A stretch of DNA of 64,000 nucleotides from Burkholderiales bacterium. Lineage in GTDB: Bacteria; Pseudomonadota; Gammaproteobacteria; Burkholderiales; Burkholderiaceae_C. The number at the start of each line of letters is the position of its first letter. Position 1 is the first letter of the stretch. The stretch spans positions 1-64,000 of the forward strand of contig JACRNC010000015.1 of the NCBI GenBank assembly GCA_016219375.1, read 5' to 3'. This document shows positions 44,131 to 54,023 of this stretch, one piece after another. Made by a program: the position numbers and the translations under genes. The notes below the pieces were generated by a model that saw only the letters and a list, made by a program, of their open reading frames with translations, was not told the DNA's origin and did no database searches.

Positions 44131-45636
44131 TCAGGCTGCGGCGCCGTCCAGGTGGAACACCGCCACCGCCTGCGCCAGCCGCTGGGCCTGGTCGCGCATG
44201 GAGGCGGCGGCCGCGGCGGATTCCTCCACCAGCGCGGCGTTCTGCTGCGTCATCTGGTCCAGCTGCGACACCGAGCGGTTGACCTGGCCGATGCCGTCGC
44301 GCTGCTCCTTGGAGGCGGTGGCGATCTCGCCCATCAGCGCGTTCACGCGCTGGATGCCGGCCACGATCTCGGACATGGCCGCGCCCGCCTGCTGGGCCAG
44401 GCCGGCGCCGGATTCCACGTTCTCCACCGAGGCGCCGATCAGGCTCTTGATCTCCTTGGCCGCCTGCGCGCTGCGCTGGGCCAGGCTGCGCACCTCGGAG
44501 GCCACCACGGCAAAGCCGCGGCCCTGCTCGCCGGCGCGGGCGGCCTCCACGGCGGCGTTCAACGCCAGGATGTTGGTCTGGAAGGCGATGCCGTCGATCA
44601 CGCCGATGATGTCGGCGATGCGGCGCGAGGACTCGGTGATCTGCTGCATGCTGCCGATCACCTGCTCGACCACCGTGCCGCCGCGGCTGGCCGAGCCCGA
44701 GGCACCGTGCGCCAGCTCGTTGGCCTGCACCGCGGTGTCGGCCGACTGGTTGACCGCGCTGGCCAGCTGCTCCAGCGCCGATGCGGCCGCCTGCAGGTTG
44801 GATGCCGTCTGCTCGGTGCGCACCGACAGATCCTGGTTGCCGCTGGCGATCTCGCTGCTGGCGCTGCCCATGCTGGACGCCGTGGCCTGCACCTGCAGCA
44901 GCGCGGCGTGCACCTTGCCCAGCGCGGCCTGTAGCATGCGGGCGGCGGGCGTGCGCACCGGCAGCGCCGACTGGTCCACATGCAGCTGGCCGTCGCGCTC
45001 CATCGCCTGCACCAGCATGCGCAGCTCGGCGCCCTGCAGCGTGTCGCGGCGCATGTCCACGGCGATGATCACCTCCAGCGCCGTCTGCACCACCACATAG
45101 GACGCGTGCAGCAGCACCATGCCGATGCTGGGCTCGGACAGGCAGAACACCGGAAAGTCCAGCGCCTGCAGCCGGTCGAAGGCCAGGTGATGCACCGCCA
45201 CCAGCGCCGCGGCATAGACCAGCACGCGCCAGTCGCGATAGACCAGCAGCAGCGCCAGCGACACGAAGACGCCGAAGTGGAACTCCACCAGCCCGCCGGC
45301 CAGCTGGATCTGCAGCGCCGTGGTGCCCACGAGGCTGGTGGCGATCAGCAGGCGCGACAGCAGCGTGCCGCGCATCAGCAGCGCACCGCCGGCCAGGGCG
45401 ATCATCAGCAGCGCGCCGCCGGCGGCCAGCCCCGGCGTGCCGAAGTGCCAGCCCATGCCGACAGCAAAGAGGCTGAAGGCGACGATGGCCGCCGCCAGGA
45501 TCAGGTCGCCCAGGCCCGCGTGCGACCGCAGCGTGGCCTCGGCCGCCCCGCGGGCGGCCTCGGTGGAGATCGGCCGGTGGCCGGGGACCGCCAGGGCAGG
45601 CTGCCCGACCGAGGTCGGGGACAAGAAAGCGGTCAT
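44131..45636 (-). CDS. Methyl-accepting chemotaxis protein with membrane-embedded sensor
   Basis: A 501-aa chemoreceptor. The N-terminal 215 residues contain about six hydrophobic helices and no large periplasmic domain. Histidines are conserved-looking at [20 protein letters not shown] and [12 protein letters not shown], typical of an integral 6TM sensor class. No clear HAMP domain is seen. The signalling hairpin tip is [42 protein letters not shown] (cut into known core residues: [11 protein letters not shown]). GAGAGGG precedes the ATG at 45636. The stimulus may be a lipophilic or redox signal. Confidence 0.9.
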   Translation of the reverse strand: MTAFLSPTSVGQPALAVPGHRPISTEAARGAAEATLRSHAGLGDLILAAAIVAFSLFAVGMGWHFGTPGLAAGGALLMIALAGGALLMRGTLLSRLLIATSLVGTTALQIQLAGGLVEFHFGVFVSLALLLVYRDWRVLVYAAALVAVHHLAFDRLQALDFPVFCLSEPSIGMVLLHASYVVVQTALEVIIAVDMRRDTLQGAELRMLVQAMERDGQLHVDQSALPVRTPAARMLQAALGKVHAALLQVQATASSMGSASSEIASGNQDLSVRTEQTASNLQAAASALEQLASAVNQSADTAVQANELAHGASGSASRGGTVVEQVIGSMQQITESSRRIADIIGVIDGIAFQTNILALNAAVEAARAGEQGRGFAVVASEVRSLAQRSAQAAKEIKSLIGASVENVESGAGLAQQAGAAMSEIVAGIQRVNALMGEIATASKEQRDGIGQVNRSVSQLDQMTQQNAALVEESAAAAASMRDQAQRLAQAVAVFHLDGAAA

Positions 45637-45935
45637 GGCAATCCCTCTCGCAGATTTGTATTTCCGCGAGCGGAACGGCCCCGAGCCCTGCAATGACAAG
45701 GAAGGATGTGCCGCTACGGCTCGCGTCGCAGGCGAGCCGCTGCCCGTCCGGGCCGCCGCCCCGGTGGCAGACCCGGGCGGTGAAGAGGACGGTGCGTATC
45801 GCTGCCCGGCTATCGGCGGGGCGGCGGGCCCACTTGAGGGCGCCGCATTTGATCAATCGCAAGATCTGCCACGTTTCGCAGATCTATCACTTTAGGCCTC
45901 GTGCCTGTCGGTCCGCGCCTTGTTCAGCGCCCGAC

Positions 45936-47492
45936 TCAGCGGTCCCTGGCCTCGACCTGGAACCGCGCCACCGCCTCGGCCAGCCGCTCGGCCTGCTCGT
46001 GCAGCGAGCCGGCCGCGGCGGTGGATTCCTCCACCAGCGCGGCGTTCTGCTGCGTCATCTGGTCCAGCTGCGCCACCGCCTGGTTGACCTGGCCGATGCC
46101 GTCGCGCTGCTCGCCGCTGGCGGCCGAGATCTCGCCCAGCAGGTCGGTCACGCGCTGCACGCCGTCGGTGATGCGCGCCATCGCCTGGCCGGCGGACTCG
46201 ACCAGCCGCGCGCCTTCGTCCACCGTCTCCACCGAGGCGCCGATCAGGCTCTTGATCTCCTTGGCCGCCTGCGCGCTGCGCTGGGCCAGCGTGCGCACCT
46301 CGCCGGCCACCACGGCAAAGCCGCGGCCCTGCTCGCCGGCACGCGCGGCCTCCACCGCGGCGTTCAGCGCCAGGATGTTGGTCTGGAAGGCGATGCCGTC
46401 GATCACGCCGATGATTTCGCCGATCTTGCTGGAGCGGCTGGCGATCTCGCGCATGTTGTCCACCACCTCGCCGACCACGGTGCGGCCCTCGCCGGCGGCG
46501 GCGGCGGCCTGCTGCGCCAGCTGGCTGGCCTGGCGTGCGGTGTCGGCCGACTGGGTCACCGTGCCGGTGAGCTGCTCCATGCTGGAGGCCGTCTGCTGCA
46601 GGTTGGCGGCCGCCTGCTCGGTGCGCGAGGACAGATCCTGGTTGCCGTGGGCGATCTGCGCCGCCGCGGTGGACACTGAGTCGACGCCCGAGCGCACGTC
46701 CGACACCAGGCCGCGCAGGTGGTCGACCATCGCGCCCAGGCTGCGCATGAGCTGGGCGCACTCGTCGCGGCCCTCGGCCTGCACGCGGGTGCTCAGGTCA
46801 CCGCCGGCCACGGCCTGCGCCGTGCGCACCGCGTCGGCCAGCGGCCGGGTGATGGAGCGCGACAGCGCCCAGGCCAGCACCGCGCCGAAGGCGATGGCCG
46901 CCGCCGTCAGCGCCCAGATGCCCAGCCGGCCGGCGTCGTACAGCGCCTGGCTGCGCCGGGTGGCCACGCTGCCGCCCTCGCGGTTGAAGGCCACCAGCGC
47001 TTCCAGCGTGCCCACCGTGTCGCGAAAGCGCAGGAAGGCCTCGCCCATCAGCAACTGCTGCGCCGCGGCGGTATCGCCCCGGCGGTCCAGCTCGCGGATG
47101 CGGCGGGTCACGTCCTTGTAGCCGGCCCACTGGGCGCGCACTTTGTCGTAGAGCTGCCTCTCCTGCTCGGACGCCACCAGCGACGCATAGCGCGCCAGCG
47201 GCGTCTCGATGCGCACGATGTCCTGCTCCAGCACGCCGAGCGCGTCCTGCTTCTTGTCCGGCCCCACGGCCAGCAGCCGGTATTCGCTGGTGCGGTAGCG
47301 CGTGACGCGCTGGGCGATCTCCCAGGCCGTGTCCACGGACGGCAGCCAGTTGGTGTTGATCTCGGTCGTGGCCTGGTTGACCCGGGCCAGCTGGACGCTG
47401 GCGAAGATCCCCAGCAGCACCATCAGGGCCAGAACGGTGGCAAAGGCCCCACCCAGCCGGACCCGGATGGTCCAGCGCGCAAGCAACGGCAT
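45936..47492 (-). CDS. Methyl-accepting chemotaxis protein (classical topology)
   Basis: A 518-aa receptor with a first helix ([21 protein letters not shown]), a four-helix-bundle periplasmic domain ([21 protein letters not shown] ... [19 protein letters not shown]), a second helix ([21 protein letters not shown]), a HAMP segment ([24 protein letters not shown]) and the signalling domain with the same tip as its neighbour. Both end in [15 protein letters not shown] precedes the ATG at 47492. The domain resembles 4HB_MCP sensors for small molecules. It is likely part of the same chemotaxis group with cheW. Confidence 0.94.
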   Translation of the reverse strand: MPLLARWTIRVRLGGAFATVLALMVLLGIFASVQLARVNQATTEINTNWLPSVDTAWEIAQRVTRYRTSEYRLLAVGPDKKQDALGVLEQDIVRIETPLARYASLVASEQERQLYDKVRAQWAGYKDVTRRIRELDRRGDTAAAQQLLMGEAFLRFRDTVGTLEALVAFNREGGSVATRRSQALYDAGRLGIWALTAAAIAFGAVLAWALSRSITRPLADAVRTAQAVAGGDLSTRVQAEGRDECAQLMRSLGAMVDHLRGLVSDVRSGVDSVSTAAAQIAHGNQDLSSRTEQAAANLQQTASSMEQLTGTVTQSADTARQASQLAQQAAAAAGEGRTVVGEVVDNMREIASRSSKIGEIIGVIDGIAFQTNILALNAAVEAARAGEQGRGFAVVAGEVRTLAQRSAQAAKEIKSLIGASVETVDEGARLVESAGQAMARITDGVQRVTDLLGEISAASGEQRDGIGQVNQAVAQLDQMTQQNAALVEESTAAAGSLHEQAERLAEAVARFQVEARDR

Positions 47493-47737
47493 GTCGGTCT
47501 CCGTCAGGAAGACGTGCCGCTGCGTGGACGGTGTCGCGGAGGGCCCAGCGGCGGTGCCGCTCCGCAAGCTAAATGAGGTCGGGCCGCTTGTTTCGGCGCA
47601 TCCCGCGCCGGGCTTGAGGCCGCAGGCGGGCGGCGTGCGTGACGCAGGTCGCCCGCCGGCCTGCCTGATGCGGCGCCCAGGGCGGGGCGGCCTGCAAGCG
47701 GCAGCGGATGCCGCCCCAGCCGCCCGCCGTGCCGCGG

Positions 47738-48928
47738 TCAGAACGCCGCGATGCCCGTCTGCGCCCGGCCCAGGATCAGCGCGTGCACGTCGTGCGTGCC
47801 CTCGTAGGTGTTGACCACCTCCAGGTTCACCAGGTGGCGGGCCACGCCGTACTCGTCGCTGATGCCGTTGCCGCCCATCATGTCCCGCGCCAGGCGGGCG
47901 ATGTCCAGCGCCTTGCCGCAGTTGTTGCGCTTCATGATGGAGGTGATCTCCACGGCCGCCTTGCCCTCGTCCTTCAGGCGGCCCAGGCGCAGGCTGCCCT
48001 GCAGGCCCAGCGCGATCTCGGTCTGCATGTCGGCCAGCTTCTTCTGGATGAGCTGGTTGGCGGCCAGCGGGCGGCCGAACTGCTTGCGGTCCAGCACGTA
48101 CTGCCGGGCGCGGTGCCAGCAGTCCTCGGCCGCGCCCATCGCGCCCCAGCTGATGCCGTAGCGGGCGCTGTTCAGGCAGGTGAACGGGCCCTTCAGGCCG
48201 CGCACCGTGGGGAAGGCGTTCTCCTCCGGGCAGAACACGTCATCCATCACGATCTCGCCGGTAATGGACGCGCGCAGGCCCACCTTGCCCTTGATGGCCG
48301 GGGCCGACAGGCCCTTCCAGCCCTTCTCCAGCACGAAGCCGCGGATCTGGTCGCGGCCGTCTTCATTGCACTGCGCCCAGACCACGAACACATCCGCGAT
48401 CGGGCTATTGCTGATCCACATCTTGCTGCCGCGCAGGGTGTAGCCGCCGTCCACCTTGGTGGCGCGCGTGATCATGCTGCCGGGGTCGGAGCCGTGGTTC
48501 GGCTCGGTCAAGCCGAAGCAGCCGATGTATTCGCCCGTGGCCAGCTTGGGCAGGTATTTGCGCTTGGTCGCCTCGTTGCCGAATTCATTGATCGGCACCA
48601 TGACCAGCGAAGACTGCACGCTCATCATCGAGCGGTAGCCCGAGTCCACCCGCTCCACCTCGCGGGCGATCAGGCCGTAGCACACGTAGTTCAGCTCCGC
48701 GCCGCCGTATTCGGCGGGGATGGTCGCGCCCAGCAGGCCGAGCTCGCCCATCTCACGAAAGATCGCCGGGTCCGTCGTCTCATTGCGGAAGGCCTCCAGC
48801 ACGCGCGGCAGCAGCTTGTCCTGGCAGTAGTTGCGCGCGGCATCGCGCACGGCCCGCTCGTCGGCGGTGAGCTGGTCGTCCAGCAGCAGCGGGTCGGCCC
48901 AGTTGAAGGTGGCTTTGGTGGCGCTCAT
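47738..48928 (-). CDS. gcdH: Glutaryl-CoA dehydrogenase
   Basis: A 396-aa acyl-CoA dehydrogenase. It starts [23 protein letters not shown], specific for GcdH, and has [33 protein letters not shown] and the catalytic Glu376 in [16 protein letters not shown]. The enzyme oxidises and decarboxylates glutaryl-CoA to crotonyl-CoA in lysine, tryptophan and aromatic-acid breakdown. The divergent LysR gene is a common neighbour and probable regulator. Start at 48928 has a weak ribosome site. Confidence 0.95.
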   Translation of the reverse strand: MSATKATFNWADPLLLDDQLTADERAVRDAARNYCQDKLLPRVLEAFRNETTDPAIFREMGELGLLGATIPAEYGGAELNYVCYGLIAREVERVDSGYRSMMSVQSSLVMVPINEFGNEATKRKYLPKLATGEYIGCFGLTEPNHGSDPGSMITRATKVDGGYTLRGSKMWISNSPIADVFVVWAQCNEDGRDQIRGFVLEKGWKGLSAPAIKGKVGLRASITGEIVMDDVFCPEENAFPTVRGLKGPFTCLNSARYGISWGAMGAAEDCWHRARQYVLDRKQFGRPLAANQLIQKKLADMQTEIALGLQGSLRLGRLKDEGKAAVEITSIMKRNNCGKALDIARLARDMMGGNGISDEYGVARHLVNLEVVNTYEGTHDVHALILGRAQTGIAAF

Positions 48929-49338
48929 GGAGGTGTCTTTCTGGAGTCGGTGAAGGGCAGGGCGGGGAGGGGATGAAGGGGGAAGGGAGCAAAGGGGAGA
49001 GCGGCCGCGCAAGGCGCACGGCAGCAGGCGCCCAAGGCCGGCAAGGCGCTGGCCCAGCTCGCTGGCCGCCCGGCCGGGGCTGCCGTGAAGAGCAGGCGAT
49101 CTGTGCATCTCCCGCACCAGCTGGCTGGGATGCCCGGACGGCATCAAACCGGCCGCTATGCTAGGCACGCCACGCCCGCCGCTCAACCGCTTTCTCCGCA
49201 CCGGCTTGTGCGTGCTGCGCACAGGTCAGGCGCGGGAGGTGTGCGTTGCCTCTTCCTTGTAAGTCCGCCGCCGGGCGGCCAGCCCCCGCAGCCCCGCAGC
49301 CTCGCAGTCCCGCAGTCCCGCAGTCCCGCAGTCCCGCC
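48929..49338. other. Divergent region between gcdH and the LysR gene
   Basis: No separate gene is seen in 410 bases. It must contain both promoters. An 8-bp tandem repeat (49288-49335) and a strong GGGAGG (49234-49239) lie at its right side; the latter suggests the LysR gene may begin here (see that entry). Confidence 0.5.
49288..49335. repeat. 8-bp tandem repeat, six units
   Basis: GCAGTCCC is repeated four times perfectly (49304-49335), preceded by two variant units (GCAGCCCC, GCAGCCTC). Unit length is not a multiple of three, so gain or loss of one unit would shift any frame running through it. Confidence 0.85.
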
Positions 49339-50226
49339 ATGCGCCGCGCCATCCCCAGCACCGCCACCCTCATCGCCTTCGACGCCGCGGCCCGGCACGA
49401 GAGCTTCACCCGCGCCGCCGCCGAGCTGTCGCTGACCCAGAGCGCCGTCTGCCGCCAGATCGCTGCGCTGGAGTCGCAGCTTGGCGTGGCCCTCTTCGAG
49501 CGCACCCGCCGCGGCGTCAAGCTCAGCCAGGCCGGTCAGGCCTACGCCCGCAAGGTCGCCCAGCGCCTGGCCGAGCTGGAGCGCGACGCCCTGGCCGTCA
49601 TGGCCGGCGAAGGCAGCGGTGCCGTCATCGAGCTGGCCGTCGTCCCCACCTTCGGCACCCGCTGGCTGCTGCCCCGCCTGCCCGCCTTCCAGCGACAGCA
49701 CCCCGGCGTGCAGGTCCACCTGCATACCCGCACCCGGCCCTTCCTGTTTGAAGGCAGTGGCCTGGACGCCGCCATCTACGCCGGCGACGGCCACTGGCCC
49801 GGCGCCCAGACCCAGCTCATCCTCCCCGAAACCCTGGTCGCCGTCTGCGCCCCCAGCCTCCTGCCCGGCGGCCGCCCGCTGGCCCCCGCCGCCCTGGCCC
49901 GCCTGCCCCTGCTGCAGCAGACCACCCGGCCCTACGCCTGGCGCCGCTGGTTCGAGCAGGCCGGCGTGCAGACCGACGTGGACGTCATGGGCCCCAGGTT
50001 CGAACAGTTCTCCATGTCCATCCAGGCGGCCGTGCAGGGCATGGGCGTGGCGCTGGTGCCGGAGATATTCGTCAGCGAGGAATTGGCCGAAGGGCGGCTG
50101 CTGCAAGCCGCGGATGCGCGGCTGGGGAGCGATCTGGCGTATTACCTTGCCCTGCCAGAGCGGCGGGCTGTGCCAGAGGGTGTGCGCAAGCTGAGCACTT
50201 GGTTGGCTGACGAAACGGTGGACTGA
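49339..50226 (+). CDS. LysR/GcvA-type regulator divergent from gcdH
   Basis: A 295-aa regulator counted from ATG 49339. The HTH is MRRAIPSTATLIAFDAAARHE (first part) ... SFTRAAAELSLTQSAVCRQIAALE, with a LysR_substrate domain after residue 90 and GcvA-like features (MGVALVPEIFVSEELAEG). It probably controls gcdH. The start is uncertain: a TTG at 49246 is 6 bases after a strong GGGAGG and is in frame, adding 31 residues encoded partly by the 8-bp tandem repeat, whereas ATG 49339 has no visible ribosome site. Confidence 0.9.
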   Translation: MRRAIPSTATLIAFDAAARHESFTRAAAELSLTQSAVCRQIAALESQLGVALFERTRRGVKLSQAGQAYARKVAQRLAELERDALAVMAGEGSGAVIELAVVPTFGTRWLLPRLPAFQRQHPGVQVHLHTRTRPFLFEGSGLDAAIYAGDGHWPGAQTQLILPETLVAVCAPSLLPGGRPLAPAALARLPLLQQTTRPYAWRRWFEQAGVQTDVDVMGPRFEQFSMSIQAAVQGMGVALVPEIFVSEELAEGRLLQAADARLGSDLAYYLALPERRAVPEGVRKLSTWLADETVD

Positions 50227-50279
50227 GCGCGGCTGAGCCGCCTGCTTGTCGGCCGGGTTCATCGGCGGTGTTTCAGGCT

Positions 50280-50411
50280 GCCTAATGCGCATCCCAGACT
50301 CGAGGGAAGCGCCTGCTTTCTCCTATGACCGCTCGGCATTAGAGTGCCCTCTTTGTCGCACGTTAGGCCGCGCCGGATGCGGCGCAGCGTGCGGCCTAAT
50401 GAAAGTTAGGC
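50280..50411. other. attC-like integron recombination site
   Basis: GCCTAAT (50280) and GTTAGGC (50405-50411) resemble outer R''/R' core sites about 130 bases apart. Inside, TTAGGCCGC and GCGGCCTAA form a strong hairpin (50363-50399). GTTAGGC stands directly before a short ORF (ATG at 50415), as in gene cassettes. R'' has T where C is expected, so the site may be degenerate. Confidence 0.45.
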
Positions 50412-50446
50412 AGCATGTCTGAGAAGGTGCACATGTTCTGGAGCAA

Positions 50447-50617
50447 ATGGGATCTGGGGTGGCCGTGCACAGGCCGAGGCGCGTCCCTGCCGATCTTGGT
50501 GCTGATGTTCGCCACAAACGTCATGCGCAGCTGAACCGATATCTTGCGTTGGTGGGACCCGGTTTGGCTTTCGTGGCTTGCCGTGCCGATGCACTTGCTG
50601 CGGCGTCTGAATCATGA
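50447..50617 (+). CDS. Possible small cassette protein
   Basis: A 56-codon frame (MGSGVAVHRPRRVPADLGAD at the start) whose TGA overlaps the ATG of the next frame (ATGA at 50614-50617). The overlap is the main support; no family is recognised and no good ribosome site is visible. It might be chance. Confidence 0.25.
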   Translation: MGSGVAVHRPRRVPADLGADVRHKRHAQLNRYLALVGPGLAFVACRADALAAASES

Positions 50618-51178
50618 TTCCAATCTACGAACAAGGTAGCGGCAACGGCATCGGGCACAGCCTGCAATCGTTCCTTGCGTGCTTCGAAAAAATCTGCGCA
50701 GAACATCTGGCTGCGGGCCGGGCGGGGGCCTTCGCCTTCATCTTCTACGACTGCACCGATCAAGCGCTGCGCAAGATTCTCAAGAATCAAGGGGTTTTCT
50801 CCAAAACTTGATCGTTTGTCTGGCACCCGACTGAGTGTCTTCTACTTGCATGCTGATACACGCGCCCACGTCAAAGCGTTCAATGCGCACTTCTTCGGCT
50901 CGCTTGGAATTGAGGGCCAAGCAACGCTTCCATGTGTCGTCTTTTTCCGCGTGCACAAAGGAGCCGTTGAAGACATCGAGATTGCGCAACTGGAGAGCGC
51001 GGATCTGATACACGGGTTCTCCGAGATATATGGCGCCATCGAGAAGTATCTATTGGCCCAGCCTGCAAGCTCTGTGGAACCTTCTCGTGCAGTTCGTTGG
51101 CTGAAGGGAAGCGCTAAGTTTCTATCGGTAGAGGTTTTTCGCGGCGTACTCAAAAAGGGTTTGGAGCTGCTCTTCTAG
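50614..51178 (+). pseudogene. Frameshifted unknown gene (cassette-like)
   Basis: The frame from ATG 50614 (MIPIYEQGSGNGIGHSLQSF...) reads to TGA at 50809-50811. Removing one A from AAAA at about 50804-50807 joins it to LDRLSGTRLSVFYLHADTR ... EIYGAIEKYLLAQPASSVEPS, giving about 187 aa ending GVLKKGLELLF. Composition is less GC-rich than the neighbours. The middle part (LPCVVFFRVHKGAVEDIEI) looks like a thioredoxin-like or periplasmic sensor fold, but I cannot name it. It is either a pseudogene or a homopolymer sequencing error. Confidence 0.6.
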
Positions 51179-51365
51179 CATCGTGTGCAGCCGCCGAATC
51201 TTTCATTTCAGTGAACTGCCTTCGGCAGCCACTCACTGCAAGCACGTCGACGCTGCCCAGGCACGTGCGGACCGCGGCATACGAGTTGCCCCAGAAGCGC
51301 GCGGGCCGGTTGATCCTTGGCCGGATAACCGCCGAGCCTGTCACCCCAGGCGCATGGAGCCCGAT

Positions 51366-51566
51366 ATGACCCCGCAGACTGAAGAAGCAGCCGTGATGCC
51401 CAGCAACCCGCTGCGGCATGCCAGCATCCCCAGCGACCGGCATGACGAAGACGGTGCGCAAGGCGCCGGCGCCCTGCGCTGGCGCAGGGGGGTCTCGCTC
51501 AGCGAGGACGTCGTGCTGCGCCAGCAGTGGTCGGCCGACGTGGAGCCGCTTCTCGTGGCCCAGTGA
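51366..51566 (+). CDS. Hypothetical small protein
   Basis: A 66-aa frame (MTPQTEEAAVMPSNPLRHAS at the start) just before the convergent desaturase gene. It is polar with no recognised motif. An ATG four codons upstream is also possible. There is no clear ribosome site, so it may not be real. Confidence 0.3.
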   Translation: MTPQTEEAAVMPSNPLRHASIPSDRHDEDGAQGAGALRWRRGVSLSEDVVLRQQWSADVEPLLVAQ

Positions 51567-51590
51567 GCAAGCCTGGGCGGTATGGCCGGA

Positions 51591-52670
51591 TCAGGCCGCT
51601 GCTGCCACCTGCAGGTCCGGCCGCCGGTAGCGCCAGATGCGCGTCACCACCGTGCTGAACTGCCCCCACATCGTGCCGGTGTTGTAGGTCTGGCCATAGC
51701 GCTCGCACAGCGCGCGCACTTCCACGGCGATGGCGGCGTAGCGGCGTGCCGGCAGGTCGGGGAAGAGGTGGTGCTCGATCTGGTGGCTGAGGTTGCCGGT
51801 CATGATGTGGAAGAGCGGGCCGCCGGTCATGTTGCTGGAGCCCTGGAGCTGGCGCAGGTACCAGTGGCCGCGGCTCTCGTCCTTGAGCACGCTGGGCGGG
51901 AAGACGGCGGCCTTCTCGGTGAAGTGACCGCAGAAGATGACGGTGAAGGTCCAGAGGTTGCGCAGCAGGTTGGCCACCGCGTTGCCCGCCAGCACGGCCC
52001 AGCCGGCGCCGGTGATCAGGCCCAGCAGCGGCCACACCAGATAGTCCTTGAGCCACTGGCGCGCCACCTTGTGCTTGAAGACGCGCCACTTCTTCGGCCA
52101 GGCCTTCTCGGGCCGGCCCTTGAAGACGCGCTCCAGCCGCAGGTCCTGGATGGCCACGGCGTACTGGAACAGCACGGCCTGCAGGAACACCCACAGCGGC
52201 TGCCAGCGGTGGTGCGGCTTCCAGCGCTGCTCGGGGAAGAGCCGCGCCAGGCCGTAGCCGACGTCGTCGTCCTTGCCGATGATGTTGGTGTAGGTGTGGT
52301 GGATGTGGTTGTGCGTGTGGCGCCAGAAGTCCGACGGCCCGGCGATGTCCCATTCATAGCGCTGGCCGTTGAATTCGGGGTCGTTCATCCAGTCGTACTG
52401 GCCGTGCATGATGTTGTGGCCCAGCTCCATGTTCTCCAGGATCTTGGCCAGCGCCAGCAGCAGCGTGCCCGGCAGCCAGGTCAGCGGGAACCAGCCGAAG
52501 AGGAGCAGGGTGCGGCCGGCCACCTCCAGCGCGCGTTTCACGGCGCGCACGCGGCGGATGTAGCGGGCGTCGGCTTGGCCCAGGTCGGCCACATGGCGCT
52601 GGCGCAGCTCGTCCAGCGCGGCGCCGAAGGCGTCGATCTCGGCGGGGGTGAGGGTGCGGTCGGCTCGCAT
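51591..52670 (-). CDS. Membrane fatty acid desaturase (DesB-like)
   Basis: A 359-aa acyl desaturase with the three histidine boxes HNIMH, HTHNHIHH and HQIEHH and about four membrane helices (LLFGWFPLTWLPGTLLLAL, LVWPLLGLITGAGWAVLAG). It inserts a double bond into acyl chains of phospholipids or acyl-CoA, using electrons from a ferredoxin-type domain. The reductase gene ends 8 bases upstream, so the two form an operon. With the TetR gene across the divergent operator, the locus resembles desCB/desT of Pseudomonas. Confidence 0.93.
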   Translation of the reverse strand: MRADRTLTPAEIDAFGAALDELRQRHVADLGQADARYIRRVRAVKRALEVAGRTLLLFGWFPLTWLPGTLLLALAKILENMELGHNIMHGQYDWMNDPEFNGQRYEWDIAGPSDFWRHTHNHIHHTYTNIIGKDDDVGYGLARLFPEQRWKPHHRWQPLWVFLQAVLFQYAVAIQDLRLERVFKGRPEKAWPKKWRVFKHKVARQWLKDYLVWPLLGLITGAGWAVLAGNAVANLLRNLWTFTVIFCGHFTEKAAVFPPSVLKDESRGHWYLRQLQGSSNMTGGPLFHIMTGNLSHQIEHHLFPDLPARRYAAIAVEVRALCERYGQTYNTGTMWGQFSTVVTRIWRYRRPDLQVAAAA

Positions 52671-52678
52671 GGTCGAGT

Positions 52679-53851
52679 TCAAAGGTCCAGTTCCAGGTCG
52701 GTGGCGGGCGCGTTGACGCACAGGCGGATGGTTTCATCCGGCTCGGCCTGCAGGTGGCCGTTGCGCAGGTCGCGCACGCTGCCGCTCTTCTTGCGGCAGG
52801 CGCAGGTGTTGCAGATGCCCATGCGGCAGCCGTGGGCCGGACGCTCGCCGGCGGCCTCCAGCTGGGGCAGCAGCGCCTGGGCGGTGGACAGCTGCAGCGT
52901 GCGTCCGGAGGCCAGGCGCACGCTGACGCTGCGGGCGGCATCAAGGGCGGACGCGGCTGCGCCGGCCGCGGGCAGGGTGAAGGCCTCCACCTGCAGCGAG
53001 CCGCGGCGGGCGCAGCCGTCCCACCAGCTCTGCACGGCCTCGATGAAGGGGGCCGGCCCGCAGGCGCGCACGGCCTGGGCATCGGCATCGCTCAACCAAG
53101 CCGCCAGTTGCGCGGCGGATGGTGCATGCGCCTGCATCTGCTGCAGCGTGTCGCCGGTGGCGATCACCGCGCTGCGCAGGTTGGGGTGGCGCGCAGCCAG
53201 CTGGCGCAGGGCATCGGCATAGGGCTGCAGTGCCGCGTCGCGCACGTACTGCAGCAGCACGATGGGACGGGTCTCGCCCGCAGCCAGGGCCGCACGGGCC
53301 AACCCCAGCAAGGGGGTGATGCCGCTGCCGGCGGCCAGCAGCAGCAGGCCGGGCTCGGCCGGCGCGGCGCCCTGCAGCTCGCCGAAGGGCGCACCCAGCT
53401 CCACCACGTCGCCCGGGCGCAGGGCGTCGATCAGGTGGTTGGACACCCGGCCGCCGGGCACCCGGCGCACCGCCAGCTCCAGCACCTGTCCGCGGCCGTT
53501 GTCGGTGCCGGTCAGGCTGTAGCTGCGGCTGTGGCGCACGCCGGCGATGTCCACGGTCAGCATCACGTGCTGGCCCGGCCGCGCGCCGCGCCAGTTGGCA
53601 TTGGGCTGCAGGCGCACGGCCAGCATGTCCGGCGCCACCCACTGCCGCCCAACCACGCGGGCCATCACCCGGGTGAGCCGCCAGGTGGGGTGCAGCAGGG
53701 TGGAGCAGGCGTCCACCGCCGATTCGGCCAGCCAGCCGCGGCGCACCAGCGGGCGCAGGGGGGACAGCAGCGGATGCAGGGCGCGCGCGATGCTGGCGCG
53801 GGCAGAGGGGCGGGCGCGTTGCGCCGGGGCGGGAAGGGTCAGGGTGCTCAT
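52679..53851 (-). CDS. Ferredoxin-NAD(P)H reductase fused to 2Fe-2S ferredoxin (DesC-like)
   Basis: A 390-aa electron-transfer protein. The FAD domain shows RSYSLTG, and GGRVSNHL follows; the NAD(P) domain has LLAAGSGITPLLGL and CGPAPFIEAV. A C-terminal plant-type 2Fe-2S domain has CRMGICNTCACRKKSG plus a later Cys (LCVN). It passes electrons from NAD(P)H to the desaturase encoded next. The ATG at 53851 is about 35 bases from a palindromic operator. Confidence 0.93.
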   Translation of the reverse strand: MSTLTLPAPAQRARPSARASIARALHPLLSPLRPLVRRGWLAESAVDACSTLLHPTWRLTRVMARVVGRQWVAPDMLAVRLQPNANWRGARPGQHVMLTVDIAGVRHSRSYSLTGTDNGRGQVLELAVRRVPGGRVSNHLIDALRPGDVVELGAPFGELQGAAPAEPGLLLLAAGSGITPLLGLARAALAAGETRPIVLLQYVRDAALQPYADALRQLAARHPNLRSAVIATGDTLQQMQAHAPSAAQLAAWLSDADAQAVRACGPAPFIEAVQSWWDGCARRGSLQVEAFTLPAAGAAASALDAARSVSVRLASGRTLQLSTAQALLPQLEAAGERPAHGCRMGICNTCACRKKSGSVRDLRNGHLQAEPDETIRLCVNAPATDLELDL

Positions 53852-53885
53852 GCAGGGGAGCCGTCGATGCGCCGGTGCGCATTCT

Positions 53886-53903
53886 AGTGAACACCTGTTC
53901 ACT
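53886..53903. promoter_or_regulatory. DesT/FabR-type operator
   Basis: AGTGAACA-CC-TGTTCACT has perfect 8-bp arms. It lies between the divergent reductase/desaturase operon and the TetR gene and has the TGAACA/TGTTCA core of DesT-like sites, so the TetR product probably binds here in response to the acyl-CoA saturation ratio. Confidence 0.8.
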
Positions 53904-54023
53904 TTGCCGGCGATGGGCTGGAGCTGCGCCCCGGCGTGCGTCTGCCCCGGCGTGCCGCGTGAGGCGGCCAGCCAGCATGGCGAAGGCTTGTCGCCCGGGG
54001 CCGCTTGCTAAAGTGCCGCGGTC

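Noticed and set aside
44440-46400. Near-identical DNA in the two chemoreceptor genes as an IS-like repeat
   Set aside because: The shared stretch is the conserved signalling domain of two receptors, so protein constraint and duplication explain it.
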